A DNA stretch of 13,051 nucleotides. Source: Methanosarcinales archaeon (GTDB lineage: Archaea; Halobacteriota; Methanosarcinia; Methanotrichales; Methanotrichaceae). The notes beneath the pieces were generated by a model. The model had not been told where the DNA came from. It searched no databases and worked only from the letters and a program-made list of their open reading frames with translations. Both the position numbers and the translations under genes were made by a program. This document shows positions 6,689 to 12,016 of the stretch, piece after piece; the first letter of the stretch is position 1, and every line of letters starts with the position of its first letter. The stretch is from the NCBI GenBank assembly GCA_013415595.1, contig JAAEEW010000194.1:1-13051 (forward strand), read 5' to 3'.

Positions 6689-7351
6689 ATGTCCAAGGAT
6701 ATTTTGGAGAAGGGGGCAATAGTACAGAGGGACAAGGAGACCTACGCCATAGCTCCACACATTCCCGGTGGAATTATCGATGCGGCCACTTTGCGAAAGA
6801 TCGCCGACGTGGCCGAAAAATACAACGCCAAGGCCCTTAAACTCACCTCGGCCCAGAGAATCGCCATCGTTGGGCTGAATCCCGACGACATAGACAAGGC
6901 CTGGGCAGACCTGGGCATGAAGGCCGGAGCGGCCATTGGGCTATGCGTTCGAAGCGTCAAGATCTGTCCCGGAACCACCTTCTGCAAGCGCGGCCAGCAG
7001 GACTCGGTGGGCATGGGCCTCAAGCTGGATGAGATGTACCATGGCCTGCAGATGCCATCCAAGTTCAAGATCGGGGTCTCCGGCTGCGTCAACTCCTGCG
7101 CCGAGCCAGCGGTAAAGGACATCGGCCTGATGGGCACCTCCCGGGGCTGGAAGCTGCTGGTGGGCGGATGCGCTGCCGCCAAGCCCAGGATCGGCCAGCT
7201 GCTGGCAGAGAACCTGTCCGACGAGGATGCCCTGGCTCTGGTGGACAAAGTGATCAACTACTACAAAGCCCACGGCCAGAAGAAGCGTCTGGGGGAGTTC
7301 ATTGAGGAGATGGGCTTTGACAGGTTCAGGGCAGAAGTAATGGGTCTTTGA
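6689..7351 (+). CDS. small sulfite/nitrite reductase-like siroheme [4Fe-4S] protein
   Basis: A 220-residue protein with an N-terminal ferredoxin-like half-domain (YAIAPHIPGGIIDAATLRKIADVAEKYNAKALKLTSAQRIAIVGL) and the siroheme/[4Fe-4S] half-domain. The cluster pattern is C93-x5-C99 (CPGTTFC) and C133-x3-C137 (GVSGCVNSCAEP), as in dissimilatory-type reductases. The size matches the low-molecular-weight methanogen proteins (the P590 sulfite reductase of Methanosarcina barkeri is of this kind), far smaller than assimilatory CysI. The physiological reaction of these small forms is not settled: sulfite detoxification or assimilation, or a structural/redox role, are options. Start ATG 6689 has GAGGT at 6679-6683. 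A second strong AGGAGG at 6654-6659 has no start codon at a proper distance. A T-rich terminator follows, and no partner gene is adjacent, so it appears monocistronic. Confidence 0.85.
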   Translation: MSKDILEKGAIVQRDKETYAIAPHIPGGIIDAATLRKIADVAEKYNAKALKLTSAQRIAIVGLNPDDIDKAWADLGMKAGAAIGLCVRSVKICPGTTFCKRGQQDSVGMGLKLDEMYHGLQMPSKFKIGVSGCVNSCAEPAVKDIGLMGTSRGWKLLVGGCAAAKPRIGQLLAENLSDEDALALVDKVINYYKAHGQKKRLGEFIEEMGFDRFRAEVMGL

Positions 7352-7369
7352 GAAGTCCCGGCCTGCCAA

Positions 7370-7394
7370 TTTTATATTTTTTAATAATTATTTA
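7370..7394 (+). terminator. T-rich archaeal terminator of the reductase gene
   Basis: A T-rich run with TTTTATATTTTTT starts 18 nt after the stop codon. Oligo-T tracts without a strong hairpin are the usual archaeal termination signal. Confidence 0.5.
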
Positions 7395-7650
7395 AAGCTT
7401 TGGCGGTTGGTGAACTCTTTTTCAGGTTCTGGCGTTCGGGCTTCAGGTCCACTGCAAGCAATCAGTTTAATAATTTATAAACACATTATATCTATAAAAA
7501 TTAGAAAAATTAACGTCAATAAAATGAAACCTGAGTTATGGCCTGGACTGGCATAATCCGATCGGACCCTTGCCCACCTATGTGAGCGCATTCAGCCGCT
7601 GCACAGGAAAGCAATAAATGCATTAAAAATGTTTCAGTGATATCTCCTGA

Positions 7651-7667
7651 TACTAAAATTATTAGTA
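7651..7667. promoter_or_regulatory. 17-bp near-perfect palindrome upstream of the protease TATA box
   Basis: TACTAA (7651-7656) and TTAGTA (7662-7667) are exact complements, and the 5-nt centre adds a further pair with one mismatch. It ends about 10 nt before the candidate TATA box, a position suited to an activator or to a repressor blocking TBP/TFB. Confidence 0.4.
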
Positions 7668-7677
7668 AACTAAGAAG

Positions 7678-7688
7678 CTTTAAATATC
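7678..7688 (+). promoter_or_regulatory. candidate TATA box of the protease gene
   Basis: CTTTAAATATC resembles an archaeal TATA box, with the purine-rich AAGAAG just upstream. Transcription would begin near 7708 with a leader of about 65 nt, inside which AACTA (7731-7735) and TAGTT (7738-7742) form a small inverted repeat. Confidence 0.4.
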
Positions 7689-7772
7689 ATTGGATGCATA
7701 AGGTGTACCGGATCTTTTGCGATCTAAACGAACTATTTAGTTAAGTATAGGGCGAGTTATGGAGGAAAATTT

Positions 7773-9323
7773 ATGCTTAAATCAGTTCCGCCATCCCCTG
7801 AACTGGAAAAAAAAATTCGCAATACGAAAAAGCTGGTCAATGCTGGTGAATCCCCGCCCAAGCAGACGACTGCAGACGTTCTCGACTTTCGAAGCTATGC
7901 CCTGATCATCGGCCGTCCGGCCAGATCCAGAGCTCATACCCTGATATCGAAGGGGCGCGAGCGCGCTCCTGTGGTTGGCTCCAGAAAGGCGCTGGTTCTG
8001 CTGGTGGATTTCTCGGACAACGCTGCCTCTCAGAACAAACAGCATTATTCGGATATGCTCTTTTCCAGCGGCGTTTACTCCACTAAGAGCCTGCGAGAAT
8101 ATTTCTGGGACATTTCCTACAGGAAGCTGAATATGGGCGGCGACGTCAGCGGTGAGGGCGGCCAGACGGCGGGCTGGTACAGAGCGCAGAGCGCCTACTC
8201 TTATTACACCAACGGAGAATACGGATTCGGAGACTATCCCAAAAACGCACAAAAGCTGGTGGAGGACGCCGTGGACATGGCCTCCAGCTATGTCAACTTC
8301 GCCGATTACGACAACGACGGCGACGGCTATGTCGACGCCCTCTTCATAGTCCACGCCGGCACCGGCGCGGAAGTCAGCGGAAATGTCAACGACATCTGGT
8401 CCCATCAGTGGTCCATCAGTCCGAAGACCGTCCACGGAGTCAAGGTCAGGGACTACTCTATGGAGCCTGAAGACGGAAATATCGGGGTCTTCTGCCACGA
8501 GCTGGGGCACGTCTTTGGCCTGCCGGACCTCTACGACTACGATTACGACTCTGCAGGCGTGGGCCGCTGGGATCTGATGGCAGCAGGAAGCTGGCTCAAC
8601 AATGGAAAGACTCCCAGCGACATGGGGAGCTGGTGCAAGCTCAAGCTGGGCTGGGTCAATCCGACCACCATCACCGGCCAGCAGACAGTCACCATAAAGC
8701 CCTACGCCACCAGCGGCCAGGTCTACAGGCTCCCGGTGGGAGGGGCCAGCAGCAAGGAGTACTTCTTGCTGTGCAACCGCAGGCGGATCAATTTCGACGA
8801 ATACCTGCCCGGGGAAGGCCTGATGATCCTCCACGTGGACGAGAATCAGTCGAACAACAATGATCAGGACCACTATCTGGTGGACGTCGAGCAGTGCGAC
8901 GGAAAGAGGGCCCTGAACAAGAACGCCGACAGCGGAGACGCCAGCGACCCCTATCCCTGTTCGGCCAACGCCGCCTTCACCGCCAGCACCACCCCCGGCT
9001 CCAAAGCCTATGACGGAGCGGATTCCAGGATTGCAGTCACCAACATCCAGCGCTCGGGAGAGGATATCATTGCCACCATCGGCCTTGAGGAGGCTGCAGC
9101 CAAGGTCTGGTATTACAGCCGAAAGGTGAACTCCACCTTTGCCCACCACACCACCCAGTGGGCCTGGGCCAATATCGACGGGCTTGGATGGAGGAGGATA
9201 AAGGAAAGCTCCGCCGACGGGACGACCAATCTTTTCGCGGCATTTTGCGAATCTCTTGGCAATAATAGGCCTGTCCATGTGTATGCAGATGACAATTTCA
9301 TCTACACCATGTACATGATCTGA
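7773..9323 (+). CDS. M6-family (immune inhibitor A-like) zinc metalloprotease
   Basis: The 516-residue protein has the M6 catalytic domain from about residue 75 (ALVLLVDFSDNAASQ) with the zinc motif HELGHVFGLPDLYD (242-255; His242, Glu243, His246) and the Met-turn WDLMAAGSW (Met269). A calcium-loop-like DYDNDGDGYVD is at 178-188. A beta-rich region to about 440 ends with ADSRIAVTNIQRSGEDIIATIGL, typical of the family. Residues 444-516 form an extra Trp-rich domain (WYYSRKV...TTQWAWANIDGLGWRRIK) that recurs as a separate protein just downstream. No signal peptide or membrane helix is visible: the N-terminus (LKSVPPSPELEKKIRNTKKL) is charged, which is unusual since known M6 proteases are secreted. 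GGAGG at 7761-7765 supports the ATG. It may act inside the cell or leave by an unconventional route. Confidence 0.85.
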   Translation: MLKSVPPSPELEKKIRNTKKLVNAGESPPKQTTADVLDFRSYALIIGRPARSRAHTLISKGRERAPVVGSRKALVLLVDFSDNAASQNKQHYSDMLFSSGVYSTKSLREYFWDISYRKLNMGGDVSGEGGQTAGWYRAQSAYSYYTNGEYGFGDYPKNAQKLVEDAVDMASSYVNFADYDNDGDGYVDALFIVHAGTGAEVSGNVNDIWSHQWSISPKTVHGVKVRDYSMEPEDGNIGVFCHELGHVFGLPDLYDYDYDSAGVGRWDLMAAGSWLNNGKTPSDMGSWCKLKLGWVNPTTITGQQTVTIKPYATSGQVYRLPVGGASSKEYFLLCNRRRINFDEYLPGEGLMILHVDENQSNNNDQDHYLVDVEQCDGKRALNKNADSGDASDPYPCSANAAFTASTTPGSKAYDGADSRIAVTNIQRSGEDIIATIGLEEAAAKVWYYSRKVNSTFAHHTTQWAWANIDGLGWRRIKESSADGTTNLFAAFCESLGNNRPVHVYADDNFIYTMYMI

Positions 9324-9445
9324 TGAATCAAGGAGCCGAGGTGGAGACAGAAGGATGGGACGGGCCAGCGGAAGAATAGCAGAATGAATGGAGAGAGAAA
9401 ATAGCGAAAGAATGGCGGAAAGGATGATGTAAGGGAGGCAATCTT
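9324..9445 (+). other. purine-rich spacer between protease and its free C-terminal domain gene
   Basis: These 122 nt are strongly purine-biased on the + strand, with irregular repetitions of GAATAGC/GAATGG-like words. There are stops in the plus frames, so the small gene is not a frameshifted tail of the protease. It ends with the AAGGGAGG ribosome site of the next gene. Confidence 0.5.
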
Positions 9446-9670
9446 ATGACCTGGTACTATAACCGGAAGGTAAAATCGACCTTCGTTCACCATACCACCC
9501 AGTGGGCCTGGGCAGAGATCGATGGCCTGGGCTGGAGACGCATCAAGGACGGGGCGGCGGATGGGGTCACCAACATGTTCGTCATGATGTGTGCAGCCAG
9601 GGCAAACGAACGGCTGGTTCACGTGGACGTGGATGCCAGCAATCTCATCGTCACTGCCTACATGATTTAG
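9446..9670 (+). CDS. 74-residue stand-alone copy of the protease C-terminal domain
   Basis: I know no named family for this protein. By hand alignment it matches residues 444-516 of the upstream M6 protease at about 46 of 73 positions with one gap. Shared blocks are WYY.RKV.STF.HHTTQWAWA.IDGLGWRRIK and ADG.TN.F, then VHV and a YMI ending. Both copies end at the same point, so this is a complete domain and not a fragment. It has no signal peptide and no catalytic motif; the Trp- and aromatic-rich pattern suggests a small beta-sheet binding module. GGGAGG at 9433-9438 is 7 nt before the ATG, so it is translated independently. Synonymous sites differ throughout, pointing to an old, maintained duplication. 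It could bind the protease, its substrate or the same ligand. Confidence 0.8.
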   Translation: MTWYYNRKVKSTFVHHTTQWAWAEIDGLGWRRIKDGAADGVTNMFVMMCAARANERLVHVDVDASNLIVTAYMI

Positions 9671-9779
9671 CATAGCCCGGAACTTAAAGAATGGAGAAGA
9701 GATCTGGTGAGTGGTTCTGAAAGGAGAATCACTGCCGATTTCAGCCAAAGTCTCGGAGCTTTAAGGGGGCCAGGAAGAA

Positions 9780-10061
9780 ATGGAAGTAGTGTTTAGACCA
9801 GAACCGACTGAGCTGCAGATGTCCGGAGTGGCTGCGGCGGAGGGAATGCCGTCCATGCCTGCCACTCCCGGTCAGGAAGGGCGGGTGACGGTGGGCTATT
9901 TGCCGGAGCCTCAACCTCTGATTGCGCTGCAGGAGAGGGTGGAGGTCCCGGCAATCAAAGGAGCGCTGCCGGTGCCGGAATCCCTGGACCGGTTGGGAAA
10001 AGCGGCGGTTCAGGATATCGGCGGCGCGCCTGCGCCCAGGCCTTCGTCGGAGCTTGGTTGA
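9780..10061 (+). CDS. doubtful Pro-rich hypothetical protein, 93 residues
   Basis: The reading frame encodes a protein with 14 prolines, many Ala, Gly and Glu, and no cysteine, signal peptide or membrane segment; it looks largely disordered. No family is recognised. The ribosome site is weak: AGGAAG at 9772-9777 is too close to the ATG at 9780, and a GTG at 9789 would be better spaced. It is co-directional with the protease and the 74-residue gene, 109 nt downstream of the latter. Chance open frames of this length occur in GC-rich DNA, and the opposite strand is open here too, so it may not be a gene. Confidence 0.4.
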   Translation: MEVVFRPEPTELQMSGVAAAEGMPSMPATPGQEGRVTVGYLPEPQPLIALQERVEVPAIKGALPVPESLDRLGKAAVQDIGGAPAPRPSSELG

Positions 10062-10165
10062 GTAAAGTCGGGAACCAAAAGAGAGATTTGGGAATAAAAC
10101 GGGAGATCCGTTTGAGAGATTTGAGCAATGCCAGATGGCAGGGGCTATTGGCGCTGCGGTTTGCA

Positions 10166-10185
10166 GGGGCCGGAGCCCCGTCATT
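10166..10185 (+). terminator. weak hairpin with short T-run
   Basis: GGGGC (10166-10170) and GCCCC (10175-10179) form a 5-bp stem with a 4-nt loop, followed by GTCATTTT. It could end transcripts coming from the small ORFs upstream, before the promoter of the next gene. Confidence 0.3.
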
Positions 10186-10202
10186 TTCCCGGCATATTCG
10201 CA

Positions 10203-10231
10203 TAGTATTAATAATAAACTAATAAATTTAT
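10203..10231 (+). promoter_or_regulatory. AT-rich promoter candidate for the 100-residue gene
   Basis: An AT-rich island containing TATTAATAATAAAC and AATAAATTTAT stands in otherwise GC-rich DNA, 30-55 nt before the ATG at 10260. Either string could be a TATA box, giving a leader of about 25 nt or less. Confidence 0.4.
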
Positions 10232-10259
10232 CCGCGGCAGGAAGGCTGAGGGGGGGAAA

Positions 10260-10562
10260 ATGGTGGGACCTGAGTTTCGGGGAGTCATGGCCGCGCCCAA
10301 TCAGGCCAGGATAAGGGCCCGGGTGGTCTTTGCTCTTCCATCTCCGGAGCATAGAGATAAGCTGATAATAAGGCTGGAGATCCTGGATTCTAAAAAAGTC
10401 CGCGGCCCCAATTTCGCTCATTTGGGAAGCACTGTGGAAGCCTTTGCCTTTGATCCGCCACAGGGCCTGGGGGAGGGGACTGAAATAGTCGCCGAGGCAG
10501 AATTTCTGGGCGACGAGCGTGGCGGCAAATTTCGATTGACCGGAATTGAAGTCCAGGGGTAG
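10260..10562 (+). CDS. hypothetical protein, 100 residues, beta-rich
   Basis: I do not recognise a family. The sequence alternates charged and hydrophobic residues in strand-like blocks (ARIRARVVFALP, DKLIIRLEILDSKKV, GSTVEAFAFDPP, TEIVAEAEFLGDERGGKFRLTGIEV), compatible with a small OB-like or other five-stranded beta barrel. There is no cysteine, signal peptide or membrane helix, so it is likely cytoplasmic. The start is supported by GAGGG at 10248-10252 and an AT-rich promoter just upstream. A strong GC hairpin overlaps its stop codon. Codon use resembles the neighbouring genes. It faces the nitroreductase gene, and its relation to the upstream protease cluster is only by orientation. Confidence 0.65.
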   Translation: MVGPEFRGVMAAPNQARIRARVVFALPSPEHRDKLIIRLEILDSKKVRGPNFAHLGSTVEAFAFDPPQGLGEGTEIVAEAEFLGDERGGKFRLTGIEVQG

Positions 10563-10584
10563 CCCGGGGTCTATAGCCCCGGGC
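10562..10584. terminator. 8-bp GC hairpin at the gene end
   Basis: GCCCGGGG (10562-10569) pairs perfectly with CCCCGGGC (10577-10584) around a 7-nt loop. It starts at the last base of the stop codon of the 100-residue gene. Only GAAAATG follows, so it may act as a 3' stabiliser or block more than as a T-tract terminator. Confidence 0.45.
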
Positions 10585-10702
10585 GAAAATGCAGGGTCGG
10601 CCAGATCCAGGCATCTCATTCGTCTGCGCCTTCAGCCCTTTTGCCAGCTACAGGGGCCCACCCATGTCCACATCCGGATAGGCGTCTGCTAATAGAGTAT
10701 CG

Positions 10703-10729
10703 CCGGCTCTCCGTCGGCCCGGGAGCCGG
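10703..10729. terminator. hairpin downstream of the nitroreductase gene
   Basis: CCGGCTC (10703-10709) pairs with GAGCCGG (10723-10729), extendable inward by two pairs. It lies just past the nitroreductase stop on the minus strand, so it probably marks the end of that transcript and, with the hairpin at 10562-10584, separates the two convergent genes. Confidence 0.4.
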
Positions 10730-10741
10730 ATATTAAAATCT

Positions 10742-11764
10742 CTACTCGACCAGGACCATGTCCACCAGCCGGCGGGGGGTGTGCTTGGCCGGAGGGGCAT
10801 AGCCCATGCGAATCAGTATCTGGGGATATTTCACGTTCAGGGCCTGGGCCATCTCCCGGCGCAGCTCTTCGATGGCCACCGGCTGGCTGAAGAGGTCGAA
10901 GCGCACTCCCAGCCTGGTGGCGGTCAGGAACAGCTTCTCGAACTCCATCCCGGCCTGCACCCAGGTCATTTTATCCTCTTTCTGGCTGCTCATCACCCCC
11001 ACCGCCGGGGAGGCCTTCATTAGGCCCATCTCCTTGCGGGCCCGGGATGTGGATGTGTCGAACGTCCCGAAGATGAACTGTCCGAGGTAAGACTCAAAGT
11101 CAGAATAGCCGAAGGCGTAGCCGGGCAGGCCGTCCCAGGCGTCGGCGGTGTTGGGCCTGATCCACCGGGCCAGGTCCTTGCGAAAAGCCTTGTTCCCCAG
11201 TTGAATGCGGTGGGACTGGCCCAGGATTTCCGCCATCTGGGCTCTTCCCTCCGGGTCGGTCAGGACGTCCAGGCGAAAGACCCCGCCGTCAACGGCCTCT
11301 TTCAGCGTCTGAATCTTCTCCGCCTCAATGGGCCGGTCGTCGTAGACGCCACGGTTGGTGTGGCGTTCGGTGATGAAGTCGAAGAGGTCCGGGAACTGGC
11401 GCATCCTGCCTCCTTCCTGGAAGCTTATCTCTGCTATCTTCTCCCCTTCTACCCCGTCAGGAAAATGCTTCACCCGGTAGCCCATCTCGAAATGCTCTCC
11501 GGCTATCAGCAGGTTGGTCAGAGCGCAACCCAGGCTCATGTACATGGTCCGGTTGCTGGGCTCCACGTCGGGAAGGGCCCGGCTGAAGTCGGCCATGAGC
11601 GCGACCTGTCCGTCCTGGATCCTGTACTTCCAGGGCTGGGTGTTGGGGCCGGAGGGGGCCAGGATGGCATATTTCAGAAGGAACTTGATCTTCTCATCCA
11701 GGCTTCCGTCGGCGGGATAGTCTTCTGCACTGACGTCCCAGGCAATGAGGTTCTTTTGGGCCAT
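10742..11764 (-). CDS. Acg-family nitroreductase-fold FMN oxidoreductase
   Basis: A 340-residue flavin-binding protein of the nitroreductase superfamily. The N-terminal FMN motif is AILAPSGPNTQPWKY (Pro37-Trp45), followed by NRTMYMSLGCALTNLLIAGE, ERHTNRGVYDDRPI and the family's C-terminal RMGYAPPAKHTPRRLVDMVLVE. Length and order match the double-domain Acg type (dormancy/stress-related proteins such as mycobacterial Acg), which are longer than ordinary NAD(P)H nitroreductases and for which enzymatic activity is uncertain. The protein has no signal peptide and is presumably cytoplasmic. The ATG at 11764 has GGGGAG upstream at 11779-11774. Its promoter region carries a perfect inverted repeat beside a TATA-like box, so it is likely controlled by a repressor. 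It is divergent from the DUF362 iron-sulfur gene. Confidence 0.85.
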   Translation of the reverse strand: MAQKNLIAWDVSAEDYPADGSLDEKIKFLLKYAILAPSGPNTQPWKYRIQDGQVALMADFSRALPDVEPSNRTMYMSLGCALTNLLIAGEHFEMGYRVKHFPDGVEGEKIAEISFQEGGRMRQFPDLFDFITERHTNRGVYDDRPIEAEKIQTLKEAVDGGVFRLDVLTDPEGRAQMAEILGQSHRIQLGNKAFRKDLARWIRPNTADAWDGLPGYAFGYSDFESYLGQFIFGTFDTSTSRARKEMGLMKASPAVGVMSSQKEDKMTWVQAGMEFEKLFLTATRLGVRFDLFSQPVAIEELRREMAQALNVKYPQILIRMGYAPPAKHTPRRLVDMVLVE

Positions 11765-11797
11765 TTAAAACATCTCCCCTATAAACGAGCGATGCTA

Positions 11798-11820
11798 ATG
11801 TAATTAGATGCCGATTACAT
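11798..11820. promoter_or_regulatory. inverted repeat ATGTAAT-N9-ATTACAT, candidate operator
   Basis: Perfect 7-bp half sites (11798-11804 and 11814-11820) have centres 16 bp apart. The repeat lies between the TATA-like box and the expected transcript start of the nitroreductase gene, where a dimeric helix-turn-helix repressor would block initiation. Confidence 0.5.
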
Positions 11821-11826
11821 ATAACA
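11819..11826 (-). promoter_or_regulatory. TATA-like box of the nitroreductase gene
   Basis: Read on the minus strand, GTTATATG is about 55 nt before the ATG. A start about 25 nt downstream (near 11797) leaves a leader of about 33 nt that includes the ribosome site. It overlaps the right half of the inverted repeat by two bases. Confidence 0.45.
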
Positions 11827-12016
11827 CTTTTTCAGATGAATCTGCAGCGTATACCTTTTGATCAGATGGCGGGCCCTGAATCATCCAATTCTTCCTGAAA
11901 TCTAAGGGCAGGTGCATTCCAGGAACCTCTCTCTGGTCGCCTCTCTCCCCCGGGCCGGCAGGGACCATTACTTTTTTACGGCAGGCCGGCAACAATAGCA
12001 GGGAGGTGGGAATGAA

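Larger units (their letters stand above)
7352..7772. other. 421-nt AT-rich intergenic region
   Basis: There is no credible gene here. The stretch begins with the T-rich terminator of the reductase gene, continues through AT-rich DNA with several TATA-like strings (7465-7510), and ends with the promoter, palindromes and ribosome site of the protease gene. The only in-frame ATG seen around 7524 gives about 10 codons without a ribosome site. The central part (7540-7615) is less AT-rich and could hold a small RNA, but I see no recognisable fold. Confidence 0.5.

Noticed and set aside
7524..7556. Tiny ATG-initiated frame of 10 codons in the spacer before the protease
   Set aside because: It has no ribosome site or promoter placement and is too short to support.
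7782..9278. Minus-strand open frame of 498 codons opposite the protease
   Set aside because: It is the antisense shadow of a clear M6 protease; high GC at third positions keeps the opposite strand open, and the product shows no domain.
9741..10619. Long minus-strand open frame of 292 codons across the small-gene region
   Set aside because: Its translation is rich in Arg, His, Ser and Pro without any recognisable domain, crosses the AT-rich promoter island, and is antisense to the better-supported 100-residue gene.
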